Shown: positions 1-9,128 of the stretch, one piece after another
Position numbering within the stretch: the first letter of the stretch is position 1
How the letters are laid out: each line of letters starts with the position of its first letter
NCBI GenBank assembly: GCA_002494895.1
Contig: DADA01000023.1
Coordinates: 1 to 55,047, forward strand
Reading direction: 5' to 3'
Length of the DNA: 55,047 bases
From: Nitrososphaera sp. UBA210
GTDB taxonomy: Archaea; Thermoproteota; Nitrososphaeria; Nitrososphaerales; Nitrososphaeraceae
Translations under genes and position numbers: made by a program
Notes under the pieces: generated by a model
Told to the model about the DNA's origin: nothing
The model's input: the letters and a program-made list of their open reading frames with translations, nothing else
The model's database searches: none

Positions 1-132
1 GTTCATTGCCGGTACCTGTTTTGAAAGAAAGTTCATCACGGATAACATGACGGACTCGGCAGAGCCAGAGAACTGGACCTTTACTTCGCCCACAGTAACA
101 GAAACGCTGACATTGTTTTCACTCTGACCCAT
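1..132 (-). CDS. Partial hypothetical protein (N-terminal 44 codons)
   Basis: The reading frame opens with ATG at 130-132 and runs off the left edge without a stop. It encodes 44 residues beginning MGQSENNVSVSVTVGEVKVQ and ending FLSKQVPAMN. The visible part looks like alternating beta strand followed by a short helix, with no signal peptide or recognisable motif. A GAGGAA Shine-Dalgarno-like stretch lies just upstream, and a TATATATA box near 158-166 fits a promoter for it. I do not recognise the family, so function cannot be assigned from this fragment. Confidence 0.6.
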   Translation of the reverse strand, partial: MGQSENNVSVSVTVGEVKVQFSGSAESVMLSVMNFLSKQVPAMN

Positions 133-179
133 ACGATTCCTCAAGAAAATCGCTGACATATATATGAATTCGGAAAAGC

Positions 180-827
180 TCAAGCGGCGAGGCGTTTGCG
201 TTCGGCGCTTTCTCTCCTTCTATACAGCATATAAGTAACTGCTATCAGCGCCCCGGATGCAAGAATGCTGAACATAGTTGCATTGATGTCGCTGTCAATT
301 GCGGTGCATTCGAACTCTCCTGTCGCACATCCAGCGCCAAAGAATACGCCGTTCCATGCTGAATGAGCGAGAACGGAGAACCAACCTTTTCCGCTCACCC
401 ATGTCCTCAAGCTGAAGAACAGGGACGGCAGAACGAAGAGCAGGTTGCCAAATGCAAGGCTTCCAAGCTCTAGGGAATCTGTGTTTAAGAGATGTATGCC
501 GACCCAGACTGCGCCAGTGACCAGAACAGAATAAGCGTTACCAAAAACATAAAACGGAATCCCAAAGAATACGGTCTCCTCTATCGGACCGGCAGCCAGG
601 ACGGAAGAAAGTGATCTCGGAATGCTCGGCTGCTCGTAGTCAGGGATCGCAAGCTCAACCACCGCGGTCCCGGCAAGCAGCAGTCCAATGCCGATTCCAT
701 GGTAAAAGAGGAGCATCTTTGTGAGGTAGCCAACCGAAGTGCGACGGTACCTTGAAAGCCAGGATCTGGGATGAAAATCTGCCTTTTCATCGGAAAAACG
801 TGCCTCACCCAAGACGGCAGCTTCCAT
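180..827 (-). CDS. CPBP-family (CAAX protease-like) membrane protein
   Basis: This 215-residue integral membrane protein has about five or six hydrophobic segments. It carries the CPBP (Abi/CAAX) hallmarks in order: PIEETVFFG near residue 81, an H in VGIHLLN near 110, and HSAWN near 154. In the family the paired Glu and the later His and Asn/His residues form a metal-type protease site inside the membrane. The usual Arg of EExxxR is replaced here by Phe, so activity is uncertain. Known members process prenylated proteins or peptides, but the substrate here is unknown. The ATG start at 825-827 precedes a charged N-terminal stretch of about 35 residues. Neighbours give no functional hint. Confidence 0.7.
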   Translation of the reverse strand: MEAAVLGEARFSDEKADFHPRSWLSRYRRTSVGYLTKMLLFYHGIGIGLLLAGTAVVELAIPDYEQPSIPRSLSSVLAAGPIEETVFFGIPFYVFGNAYSVLVTGAVWVGIHLLNTDSLELGSLAFGNLLFVLPSLFFSLRTWVSGKGWFSVLAHSAWNGVFFGAGCATGEFECTAIDSDINATMFSILASGALIAVTYMLYRRRESAERKRLAA

Positions 828-855
828 GCATACGACATCTAAAGAATCTTACTCT

Positions 856-1179
856 TTACATCCAATCTTCCCATGCCGAAACATGGATGTCTATTAGCCT
901 GCGCGCCGGGCGCGACAATGCGAGAGAATCCTTTGTCTTTGCGAGACAGTCCAGAAACAGTTTCAAAGGTGACGGAACCCGCTCTAGGGCCATCATGTCC
1001 GTTTTACATTCCTCGACAATGCTGGCGACGTGACCGTTGTACATTCTTGAAAGAGAGTCAATGACGCTTTCTATTTCCTTTTCTCCAACAGACTTTTCTG
1101 CGAGTTGCCTGCGCAAGTTCGAAGCATTAACGGAGAGCGACTCGTCGTAAATATCCCGGGTGTCTCTTGGTTTATACAT
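856..1179 (-). CDS. Small hypothetical protein downstream of gatE
   Basis: This 107-residue protein starts at an ATG three bases after the gatE stop, so it is probably the last gene of a gatD-gatE transcript. It is charged and predicted helical (SVGEKEIESVIDSLSRMYNG, then a second helical half with KLFLDCLAKTKDSLALSRPA). It has no membrane segment or metal motif. The tight spacing suggests co-expression with the amidotransferase, but no sequence feature ties it to that enzyme. I do not recognise the family. Confidence 0.6.
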   Translation of the reverse strand: MYKPRDTRDIYDESLSVNASNLRRQLAEKSVGEKEIESVIDSLSRMYNGHVASIVEECKTDMMALERVPSPLKLFLDCLAKTKDSLALSRPARRLIDIHVSAWEDWM

Positions 1180-1182
1180 CGC

Positions 1183-3084
1183 CTATTTTACCAGCTTTTC
1201 CAACCTGTCCTTCAAGATACGATTTATCTTTTGACCGTCAGCTTTTCCCCTCAGGACGGACATGGCCCTTCCCATAAGCGTGCTTAACGCTCCCATTCCT
1301 TTTTCCCTTACAGTATCCGAGTTCTCTTCGATTATCCTGTCGAGCATGGCAGAAAGCTCCTCGTCGCCTATTGAGGACATGCCTGAAGCTGCGATCGCTT
1401 CATCGACGGTGCTGGCTTCTTTTCTGACCAGCTTTTCAAATATGACAAGAACAGACTCCTTGGCAATGGATCCGGCGTCCAGTCTGTCAAAAATATCAAC
1501 AATCATTTCGTTCGTCAGAGCGGTCACGTCAAGTCCTTGTTTTTGCAGGCTGGCCAGGCCCTCTGTAAGTCTTGACGCCACAAATGTCGGAGAAATGCCA
1601 GTTCTGCCGACGATAGATTCAAACGTGGCAAGGTAATCCGAATCAAAAATCTGACTCGCGATTACCCTGTTAAGATCGTATTTCTTGGCAATCGAATCTA
1701 CTATCTCATCCCAGGGTTTGGGAACCTTGTCTGCGAGATCTTCAAGCATTGTTTCTGTAACCGGAATCGTGGCAATATCCGTCTCGGGATACATCCTTGC
1801 CGCTCCAGGTCTTGGTCTGAGAAACACCGTCGTGCCATCGACAGTCGCTGCCCTTGTCTCGGCCGGTACGCCTGCAGTAGCCGCCTTCAGTCGCTGGATT
1901 ATCGCACTCGCCGCGGCCCCGACCATGTCCTTTGGACCACCAACAATCACGAATGCATCGTCATCGTGCAGCTGCAATTGCTTTCGAATGGCTGCTACCT
2001 CTTTTTCTGTGATTCCATAGTTCGGAAGTTCGTCAGAGTGAAAAACGCCGTCCAGATGATAGAACTTTACCATTCTGCCAAGCTCTTTGCCAATCCTGAT
2101 ATCCGGGTATGGTTCGTACCCGATCATGCCCGAAAATCCAGGGATGCGTATTGCGGAGAAAAGCGAGTCAGGGACTCCAAGAATCTTTTTTACTATCTTT
2201 GATTGCGCCGCCTGCAGTATTTCGGTAACGTCTGCAATCCTGTCTCCGACCTTTTCTGCAACAGCATTTCTTTCGCCAAGTTTCTGAGCGATCAAGACGA
2301 GGCCGTGCTGTCGCCTGGTTTCGTACTCGATTACCTTTACGAGCTGATCAAGTTGTTGCACTCCTTTGACTTCCACAACGGCGCCATCGAGCAGAGAGAT
2401 GTTGACGTCCTGTCTGATGCTGCCCAGCCCCCTTGCAACGCGCTTGCTTGCTCTAAGGAGCCTTCCCAGCGTAAGAGCAACCTGCATGATCTCATCGGGC
2501 TTGCCTGTCACGGGTTCCAAAGCTATCTCGACAAGAGGTACGCCCAGCCTGTCGAGCCCGTACTTTCTTGTCTGCTTGCCGTCATCGATCAGCTTTGCGG
2601 CGTCCTCTTCAAGGCATATGCTCTGAACGCCGACTCGCTTGGTTCCTGCATTGAAATATCCGCCTGATGCAACGAGCATGGTGCGCTGAAAACCCGTAGT
2701 ATTCGATCCATCGATTACTATTTTCCGCATGACATGAATTTCGTCCATTATCTTCGAGTTAAGCGCAAGTGAAAATATCAGGGCCGTTTCTAGGGCCTCA
2801 ACGCTAACTTCGTGCGGCGGCTCCTCATCTGCTTCCACAAGACAGCTGGAGCCAGTGCTTGCGTGGTATTCAACTGTGCGCATCTTGCTGAATTCAAAAA
2901 TCGCTGCTGGATCAAGAGCACCCATTTCACTCCGGGTTGGGCGCAACTTTCTTACAAAACTGCCTGCATACTTTTCAGCTTCCTCGCAGTCACAGCAGCA
3001 GAACAGTTTGGTTCTAGTCGCAAGCTGCTGGTGTATTTCGAAACCCACCTTTAGATCCAGCGCTGTCGGGTCGAATTGTGACAC
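1183..3084 (-). CDS. gatE: Glutamyl-tRNA(Gln) amidotransferase subunit E
   Basis: GatE is the archaeal kinase/transferase subunit that binds Glu-tRNA(Gln), phosphorylates the misacylated glutamate and amidates it with ammonia from GatD. The 633-residue length matches the family. The N-terminal signature GFEIHQQL is present (residues 14-21), followed by the GatB-like core. A GAD/AspRS-like insertion covers roughly residues 290-400 and includes a PGFSGMIGYEPYPD segment. A helical YqeY-like tail begins near 500. Start is GTG at 3082-3084, 41 nt after gatD. With GatD it forms the GatDE complex needed because archaea generally lack direct glutaminyl-tRNA synthesis. Identification is secure. Confidence 0.96.
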   Translation of the reverse strand: MSQFDPTALDLKVGFEIHQQLATRTKLFCCCDCEEAEKYAGSFVRKLRPTRSEMGALDPAAIFEFSKMRTVEYHASTGSSCLVEADEEPPHEVSVEALETALIFSLALNSKIMDEIHVMRKIVIDGSNTTGFQRTMLVASGGYFNAGTKRVGVQSICLEEDAAKLIDDGKQTRKYGLDRLGVPLVEIALEPVTGKPDEIMQVALTLGRLLRASKRVARGLGSIRQDVNISLLDGAVVEVKGVQQLDQLVKVIEYETRRQHGLVLIAQKLGERNAVAEKVGDRIADVTEILQAAQSKIVKKILGVPDSLFSAIRIPGFSGMIGYEPYPDIRIGKELGRMVKFYHLDGVFHSDELPNYGITEKEVAAIRKQLQLHDDDAFVIVGGPKDMVGAAASAIIQRLKAATAGVPAETRAATVDGTTVFLRPRPGAARMYPETDIATIPVTETMLEDLADKVPKPWDEIVDSIAKKYDLNRVIASQIFDSDYLATFESIVGRTGISPTFVASRLTEGLASLQKQGLDVTALTNEMIVDIFDRLDAGSIAKESVLVIFEKLVRKEASTVDEAIAASGMSSIGDEELSAMLDRIIEENSDTVREKGMGALSTLMGRAMSVLRGKADGQKINRILKDRLEKLVK

Positions 3085-3125
3085 GCCGCGCTAGAGTCTC
3101 ATTTTTCTCATGTATTAACGATTGC

Positions 3126-4460
3126 CTAATCAGAAACGGGGATGCTTTCAGAGATTTCGTTAGAGATATTCTCCAGCATGATGTCCTTGAAATCCTTAGA
3201 ATGTGCATTCGCCAGAGCCCACATGGCCTTTACTGTCGCAGTTTCTGAAATCATGTCTGACAGCGGCACGACACCGATGCTGAGCAAGTCGCGCCCGGTG
3301 TCGTACACTTTCATGCTGACCCTCCCCCAGATGCACTGCGAGGTCATGAAAATCATGATGCCTGCTTCAGCCGCCCTCTGAATCGCCGGAAAACACTCTT
3401 TGTTGACATGGCCAAGTCCCGTGCCCTCAAAGACTATCGCCCTGTAGCCAGATTTGGCCGCATTTTCAATGACACGCGGATCAAAGCCCGGGTAATACTT
3501 TATCAGCATCACTCTGCTGTCAAATTTGGGTTGCAGTTTCAGCTTGCTCACATCTGTCCTCGCAGCCAGCCTTATTTGGCTCGCTTTCTGCATTTCAATT
3601 TCGTTGTGCCTGACCAATGCTGCAGGCGTAACGTCTATTGATTCGAATGCATCGCGCCGGCTTGTGTGATTCTTTCTTACCCGTGTGCCTACGTGGACAG
3701 CAACCACATCGTCTGAGGTTCCGGCATGCATTGCCACAAAGACGCCGGAGACATTTGCCCTTGCGGCAAACATCGTTGCCCCAATAAGATTGACCGCAGC
3801 GTCAGAGGACGGTCTATCAGAAGATCTCTGTGCTCCAACAAGCACGACGGGCAAGGGAATGTTCTGAAGTGCAAAGCTAAGTGCAGCTGCAGTATAGTGC
3901 ATAGTGTCTGTGCCGTGTGAGACAACTATGCCACTGTAATTCCCCGATTCTATCTTTTCAGCGACTTTTTTCGCAATCATTGTCCAGTGTTCGGGCTTTA
4001 GGTTTTCGCTGTACTCGCTAAGCAGGACCTCGGGGTCCACCCGAGCGTACGTGGCGAGCTCTGGCACCGAAGAGTACAGTTCAGCGGCGGAAAGTGCTGC
4101 ATGTACTCCACCGGTCCGGTAATCAATCTTGCTCGCTATCGTTCCGCCGGTGCTTATCAAAGCAACTCTTGGAAGGCTCTTGTTTTCATCTGGCACCATG
4201 GTAGCGCTGCTCGCTTCGATTTTTTTCACTGGTAATTTTGATATTGATTTTACCCTGTCAATCTTGATCCCCGTGTTATACCCACTCTTTAGTTTTATGA
4301 CCAGGTAGTTGTCACTCGCAGATTCATACCTGGGCATAATGACACCTGAGAGTTCGCCATCGGGAGTGGTAACGCTTACGGTATCGCCCACCGATAAGTG
4401 ATGACTGGAAAGCAAATCGAGGCCGGCCCCCCTATAGCCGCCGCTCTCACCCTCTGTCAA
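3126..4460 (-). CDS. gatD: Glutamyl-tRNA(Gln) amidotransferase subunit D
   Basis: GatD is the asparaginase-like subunit that releases ammonia for GatE. The 444-residue protein has an N-terminal SH3-like barrel (about residues 20-75, with VGDTVSVTTPDG). A type I/II L-asparaginase domain follows, with the catalytic-Thr motif ISTGGTIAS near residue 102 and the second motif VSHGTDTMHYTA near 180. The start is TTG at 4458-4460. A TATA-like box centred about 26 nt upstream implies the transcript begins at or next to that TTG. It leads an operon with gatE and a small unknown gene. Confidence 0.95.
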   Translation of the reverse strand: MTEGESGGYRGAGLDLLSSHHLSVGDTVSVTTPDGELSGVIMPRYESASDNYLVIKLKSGYNTGIKIDRVKSISKLPVKKIEASSATMVPDENKSLPRVALISTGGTIASKIDYRTGGVHAALSAAELYSSVPELATYARVDPEVLLSEYSENLKPEHWTMIAKKVAEKIESGNYSGIVVSHGTDTMHYTAAALSFALQNIPLPVVLVGAQRSSDRPSSDAAVNLIGATMFAARANVSGVFVAMHAGTSDDVVAVHVGTRVRKNHTSRRDAFESIDVTPAALVRHNEIEMQKASQIRLAARTDVSKLKLQPKFDSRVMLIKYYPGFDPRVIENAAKSGYRAIVFEGTGLGHVNKECFPAIQRAAEAGIMIFMTSQCIWGRVSMKVYDTGRDLLSIGVVPLSDMISETATVKAMWALANAHSKDFKDIMLENISNEISESIPVSD

Positions 4461-4481
4461 TATATCGAAGGATGGGCGTTC

Positions 4482-4491
4482 AATATATTAA
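4482..4491 (-). promoter_or_regulatory. TATA box of the gatDE operon
   Basis: On the minus strand the sequence TTAATATATTG lies about 26 nt upstream of the TTG start of gatD at 4460. In archaea transcription begins about 24-28 nt after the TATA centre, so the mRNA should be leaderless. This supports the TTG over any later in-frame ATG. Confidence 0.6.
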
Positions 4492-4544
4492 CAGATCTGG
4501 AAAAAACCGCTACTTTCACTTCCGCCCTAGCGGCGAGCTTTTCA

Positions 4545-4973
4545 TCATGTGCTTCCGTTGCCAGACTGCTCCGTGATCGCAATGTTTCTTGCCTCTAGAA
4601 TCTTCAGAATGGCCTTTTCTATTTCCCACTCGGTAATGTATCCGAAATCCCACGCATCAATGAAACTCTGGAACTCGATCTCAAGAACCTTGGCGGTGTC
4701 CTGGAATTCGACCATCCTGTCGAGAGTGTCGGGCGACCTGTATCCCTTTGCCACCATAATAGGGCACCGCTGGTCACTGCCAATCGGGATGTACCAAGCG
4801 TTCTTTGCAAATCTGTAGTGGCCGTCGGCTAGCATGGTATACATCCTCATCAGCTCCTCGCTTGTAAGTTTCTGAAGATCAGCGTACCAGGGTTCGCCTT
4901 CAGGACTGGTAGCCTGACGCATATTTCCGGCCCTTGTGTAGCTTTTGCCGAACACTGCTATGCTATGGTGCAT
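4545..4973 (-). CDS. Hypothetical protein downstream of nadM
   Basis: This soluble 142-residue protein starts at ATG 4971-4973, 18 nt after the nadM stop, so it likely shares its transcript. A later in-frame Met (MRQATSPEGEPWY, residue 18) is an alternative start. The sequence is rich in aromatic and acidic residues (ELMRMYTMLADGHYRFAKNA; ILEARNIAITEQ at the C-terminus) and looks helical. There are no metal motifs, membrane spans or recognised domains. I do not know the family. Confidence 0.6.
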   Translation of the reverse strand: MHHSIAVFGKSYTRAGNMRQATSPEGEPWYADLQKLTSEELMRMYTMLADGHYRFAKNAWYIPIGSDQRCPIMVAKGYRSPDTLDRMVEFQDTAKVLEIEFQSFIDAWDFGYITEWEIEKAILKILEARNIAITEQSGNGST

Positions 4974-4991
4974 GGTCTAGAAATATGTTTT

Positions 4992-5534
4992 CTATCCGGA
5001 ATGATAGTCAGTATCATCTTTTTCGGCGATTGCCTTAACTCGCTTAACGCCATCGATCTCTTTAATTATCTTCTGCACAGGCTTTGATACGAGCTTTTCC
5101 CAGCCGCTCTTACCCTCCCGCATTATTTTCCGAATCTCTGTCGCAGCCATTTCACTCCGCCTGTATAGCGGAGCTTGAAGGACTTTGATTCCGCGCTCGC
5201 GAAAGAGCATGAGGGTAAACGGATCATTGGCGATAACAAGGTCATATTCTGGGACCAGCGTATCCAGCTTGTGGGTCCACATAGAGTGGTCGCCTACATC
5301 CGGCACTGGTACTATCATGATCCGCTTTGCGTCGATCTTCTCCGCGTTCAGCGTTTCCCTTATCATTTTTATACGTTCGCCTGAAGTGAAGGGATTCCTC
5401 GGCTCATGGCTTTTCTGCGCGCTGCCAACGACTATCACCAGCATGCGCGCTTTGCCGAGCGCGAATCGTACTGTTGCAAGGTGTCCAAGGTGGAACGGCT
5501 GGAATCTCCCGATAAACAGCGCCGTTCTATCCAA
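4992..5534 (-). CDS. nadM: Nicotinamide-nucleotide adenylyltransferase, archaeal type
   Basis: NadM joins NMN (or NaMN) with ATP to make NAD or its deamido form. The 180-residue protein has the nucleotidyltransferase signature GRFQPFHLGH at residues 9-18, with the HxGH-type motif. It also has the family's second region (NPFTSGERIKMI) and a C-terminal SEMAATEIRKIM segment close to the ISGTxIR-type motif. The start is TTG at 5532-5534, since the motif follows after eight residues. It complements nadC and nadA at the other end of the window. A small unknown gene follows 18 nt downstream. Confidence 0.92.
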   Translation of the reverse strand: MDRTALFIGRFQPFHLGHLATVRFALGKARMLVIVVGSAQKSHEPRNPFTSGERIKMIRETLNAEKIDAKRIMIVPVPDVGDHSMWTHKLDTLVPEYDLVIANDPFTLMLFRERGIKVLQAPLYRRSEMAATEIRKIMREGKSGWEKLVSKPVQKIIKEIDGVKRVKAIAEKDDTDYHSG

Positions 5535-5601
5535 CGGGGATCATGCAGCAAGCGACCGCATTTTAAGCATTCTTGCAGGTTCTGCTCGATGCGCGATTTC
5601 G

Positions 5602-7089
5602 CTAGGGAGCTGCCCTGTTCTCTGCCGTCTTGCAACCTGAACCCTCGCACGATTCAAGTGCCGCGCGCCAATCTTCCAGTGAGGCAATTTTGGAGCTCCA
5701 GGGCGACTTGCCCTTTACGTTCTGCAGCTGATAGGGATCCTTGTCAAGATCATAGATTTCCAACGCGCCGGAAGAATGATGAATGTAAACATAGTTGTCT
5801 GCGCGGATGGAGCTGTACTTTGGGGTTTCTATCAGAAATCCGTTTCTCCAAACTGTGTTTGAATTTTCTATCAGCGGTACAAAGGACCTGCCATCGATCT
5901 TCAAGTCTGCCAGAGCTTTTGCAAGTTCAAGAAACGTCGGCGCAAGGTCATTGTTAATTACCAATTTATCAATTGCTTGTGGCGCCACTTTTGGAATTCT
6001 GATATAGAGCGGCACTCCAATGGCTTCCTCGTAGGATCTTACTTTTCCGTGAAGTCTGTGCTCTCCAAGAAAGAATCCGTTGTCCGATGTAAATACGATG
6101 ACAGTCTTCCAAAGTTCGTTGCCGCTCTGAAGCGAAGATACCACTCTGCCAACAAGGTCGTCAACCGCCCGCATTGTCTCTAGGCGCGCGTGAAAAAGGT
6201 CGTCTAGGCATTGAATGTGGGAATCGGTTAGCGGCGGGAATCGCACCTTTAGCGGCTTGTCGCTTACATCTGCTTCATTGAACGATGGGGGCCTTGGTAA
6301 TTCTATGCCATCTGTTGTTCCGATATAGCGCTTGGGAGGCAGAGTCGACGTTAAACTCGCATAGTTTAGTTTGCATTCGGGGGTGCTGTCCTCTGTATGC
6401 GGCGCAAGTGGATTGACGTAAAGAAAGAATGGCTGCCAATCCTTGGTTTCTCTTTCGCTGATAAACTGCACCGACCTCGCAGCGAGAACATCTGTCTGGT
6501 AATCGCTTTCCTGGTTGCCGTACTGGACTATCTTTCCATTGTCGTTAATGATGTATGAATACATCAAGTAAGTAAAGTCGTCCACGGTGGCCTGCCAGTC
6601 CATCCATCCGGGTGGAACATAAGTCTGCGGCGTGTCTTCCCCGTATTCGTTTAGGTACTTGCCAACGTAGCCCGTGTAGTATCCGGATTTCTTTAGCCAG
6701 GTGGCCAGCGTGGAACCATCGTCAAGCTTGGACACGCCGCCATCCGGAAGCATGTTTGACCAGACGCCATGGTTGTGTGGATACTGTCCCGTGAGGAACG
6801 TGGCCCTTGAAGGGCAACAAAGAGGGTAGCTGGTAAATGCCTCAGTGAACTTGACGCCCTTGTCAACGACATGGCGCTTTATGTTCGGCAAGAGGCCTTG
6901 CTGGAGCATAATATCAAAAGATCGCTCATCCAGATCGTCTACCATGATTACTACTATATTCGGTCGTGAAATCGGTAGCGCAGCAGCATCATTCGTGGAA
7001 TCGTGCCGGAGGGATACGATCTGGTACGGCACAAGCAGGGCCGAAATCGCCAAAACCATCAGGAAAAGGGAAACAAAGCGGCTTCTCAA
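5602..7089 (-). CDS. Secreted sulfatase (arylsulfatase/GlcNAc-6-sulfatase-like)
   Basis: This 495-residue type I sulfatase has an N-terminal hydrophobic signal or anchor (FLMVLAISALLVPYQIVSL). The metal-binding NIVVIMVDDLDE strand includes D51 and D52. The signature CCPSRATFLTGQYPHNHG covers residues 91-108; Cys91 of CxPSR would become formylglycine. The later FTSDNGFFLGEHRLHGK segment supplies further metal and sulfate ligands. It should hydrolyse sulfate esters outside the cell, perhaps on glycans. Maturation requires a formylglycine-generating enzyme not seen here. Start is TTG at 7087-7089. It probably stands alone. Confidence 0.9.
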   Translation of the reverse strand: MRSRFVSLFLMVLAISALLVPYQIVSLRHDSTNDAAALPISRPNIVVIMVDDLDERSFDIMLQQGLLPNIKRHVVDKGVKFTEAFTSYPLCCPSRATFLTGQYPHNHGVWSNMLPDGGVSKLDDGSTLATWLKKSGYYTGYVGKYLNEYGEDTPQTYVPPGWMDWQATVDDFTYLMYSYIINDNGKIVQYGNQESDYQTDVLAARSVQFISERETKDWQPFFLYVNPLAPHTEDSTPECKLNYASLTSTLPPKRYIGTTDGIELPRPPSFNEADVSDKPLKVRFPPLTDSHIQCLDDLFHARLETMRAVDDLVGRVVSSLQSGNELWKTVIVFTSDNGFFLGEHRLHGKVRSYEEAIGVPLYIRIPKVAPQAIDKLVINNDLAPTFLELAKALADLKIDGRSFVPLIENSNTVWRNGFLIETPKYSSIRADNYVYIHHSSGALEIYDLDKDPYQLQNVKGKSPWSSKIASLEDWRAALESCEGSGCKTAENRAAP

Positions 7090-7361
7090 GGGATTAAGAG
7101 AGAATCGTCTTCTCCATTATAAAAGAAGATACGGAACATCTGGCTCTCAAATACTGGAGTATCGCTGGTTAATGAATAGAAATTCAATGTACCATGACGT
7201 GGAGGGGAAAGAATCCCAGATTAACTAAAGGAGCACGCCCGTCGGTACCCGGCACAATTCTCTTAAAAATTTGGGCCCGATAAAACGAAACCAGATAGAC
7301 GCGAATCCGAGATGCATGGCTAGAAGGTTTTTAATTTGATCCGTTGTGCATGGTCGTGTAG

Positions 7362-9059
7362 TTGGAAATCAAGATTCTGGGCGAGAAACCCGATGACAGG
7401 GGAAAGGCTTTCGAGGAGCTCATGTTCTTGGTTCTAAGCAAACTCCGCTACAAGGACATCAAGAAACGAGTTCATTCCATCGGCATGGAATTCGATCTTG
7501 ATGCAGTACACACTGACACCTTGAAGCCGGTTATCTGTGAATGCAAGGCTTTAGAATACCAAGTGTCAACAGGCGATATTCAGACCCTAATTGCAAAACT
7601 TGTTCATGAAGACAATGACGCATCTCTGATGGAAGGGATGTTCTTTTCGACGTCTGGGTTTACTGGAACCGCAGCCAAATGGTACGAAACACTGCCAGAA
7701 ACGCACAAGCAGCGCCTGAAGCTCTATGATGCCGATGCTATCAGCCAGGTCTTAAGAGATAACGGGTTCCTGCTTACTGACGAAAAGTATGATGAGATGG
7801 TAAGAAAGCACACATCTTACCAGATGGGAGACAGATACACGGTCTACTATGATTCCCACCTCTACGTTGTTCAAACCCTTAGAACTGGAGGAGCATCAAC
7901 TCATTTCATGATTCTGACAAACGAAGGAGAGCCGATAAACAAAAAGACAGAAGACGCAATCATCCGATTGGATCCCGGGCTGCGATCCCTATCTCATATA
8001 GATATTATTCAGGAAAAACTGATACTCGCATTGCTCGATGCGGAAGGCCAAGACCTGGCCAAGCTGTCCAGCGCCATTGTCGAATACGAAAAAAACGTCG
8101 CCATAGCTGCGGATGAACTGATATCCAGCGGAATTATCACCAAGAACCAAGAAAGCGGACTGGATTCGTTCACGCTGAATCAATCTATGGACACTCTGAC
8201 TACCTTGGTAGGACGCTTCGCCAACTCGGATAAGAAGTATCAACTGATGACATCAAAATACGTGGAAAAAATGACAAATGACGTTTATGCGATGCACATC
8301 AAAGAACGCTTCAAGTTAGACCTTGACAAGGACTTGACTAATATGCTAATCAAGGCGTCCCAGATTTTCCCTGGCGTGCTTCATTACCTTCTGCTTGGAG
8401 ACAATGTACCGTACCAGAATAGCCATCGGCATCTCGAAGAATTGAAAAAGTCGGGTGGAGATCAGGCATATCTCATGGGGTTGAGCCAATCACCTTTCTT
8501 CCACGAAATTTCAATCAGGATCTTGGCAGACATGCAATTACTTGACGGCAACTACCTCGGAAAAAAGAAGGGCATTAAGGGTATATTCACAAAGAACATC
8601 TTCAAGATAGCGTCGGACAAGAACTTGATCATGAGCATCTACACCGAGGGAGTAAATTTCCTTGCCACTGCTGCAGGCCCAATTGAAAAGGGCTCATTTC
8701 TGAGCGCGACTGATGTCAGCCTCTTCCTCGGTCTTGGAGATACGCTGTACCACCTAGAGCTATACGATGACGCCACGCAAGACTATGATAGAGTAATAGA
8801 GTCGGGTGACAAACGAGCAGGCTTGATCGCAGCCGCTTGGAACAACAAGGGTCTGTGCTACAAGGCATTGGGTCAATGTAAGGAAGCCGTGTGCTGCTAT
8901 GAAGAGGCCCTGAAAATTGATGAAAATATGATTGTCACTCTGGGAAATCTGGCCGTGTGTTATCAAGAATTGGGTGATCCTAGGGCAGATGAAGTCAAGA
9001 GGAAAATCGAGGAATTGCAAGAAAGTGGCAGGTCCTTGGATTCTGAACTAGACGGCTAA
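7362..9059 (+). CDS. Restriction-endonuclease-fold protein with winged-helix-like middle and C-terminal TPRs
   Basis: The N-terminal 110 residues have the PD-(D/E)xK pattern: E18/E19, then GMEFDLDA with D45/D47, then ICECKAL with E60 and K62, then Q74 on the next helix. This is the layout of Mrr-type restriction endonucleases. Residues about 205-275 look like a winged helix (DELISSGIITKNQ). At least three TPR units fill about 450-550, one canonical (WNNKGLCYKALGQCKEAVCC). The protein is 565 residues and starts at TTG 7362; the ATG at 7350 meets a stop after three codons. A TTTTTAAT box near 7327-7334 may be its promoter. A DNA-cleaving defence or quality-control role is inferred, not shown. 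Confidence 0.7.
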   Translation: MEIKILGEKPDDRGKAFEELMFLVLSKLRYKDIKKRVHSIGMEFDLDAVHTDTLKPVICECKALEYQVSTGDIQTLIAKLVHEDNDASLMEGMFFSTSGFTGTAAKWYETLPETHKQRLKLYDADAISQVLRDNGFLLTDEKYDEMVRKHTSYQMGDRYTVYYDSHLYVVQTLRTGGASTHFMILTNEGEPINKKTEDAIIRLDPGLRSLSHIDIIQEKLILALLDAEGQDLAKLSSAIVEYEKNVAIAADELISSGIITKNQESGLDSFTLNQSMDTLTTLVGRFANSDKKYQLMTSKYVEKMTNDVYAMHIKERFKLDLDKDLTNMLIKASQIFPGVLHYLLLGDNVPYQNSHRHLEELKKSGGDQAYLMGLSQSPFFHEISIRILADMQLLDGNYLGKKKGIKGIFTKNIFKIASDKNLIMSIYTEGVNFLATAAGPIEKGSFLSATDVSLFLGLGDTLYHLELYDDATQDYDRVIESGDKRAGLIAAAWNNKGLCYKALGQCKEAVCCYEEALKIDENMIVTLGNLAVCYQELGDPRADEVKRKIEELQESGRSLDSELDG

Positions 9060-9085
9060 AAGACTGCTTTTGAAAAACAGTCTTT
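9059..9085 (+). terminator. Hairpin after the nuclease/TPR gene
   Basis: Immediately after the stop codon, AAAGACTG (9059-9066) pairs perfectly with CAGTCTTT (9078-9085) across an 11-nt loop and is followed by TCTTCC. It resembles a factor-independent terminator. It precedes a new TATA-like box, separating the nuclease gene from the next one. Confidence 0.5.
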
Positions 9086-9128
9086 CTTCCGGCCTTAGCT
9101 TTAAAAGTGAGGCGAGCTTACATCACCT

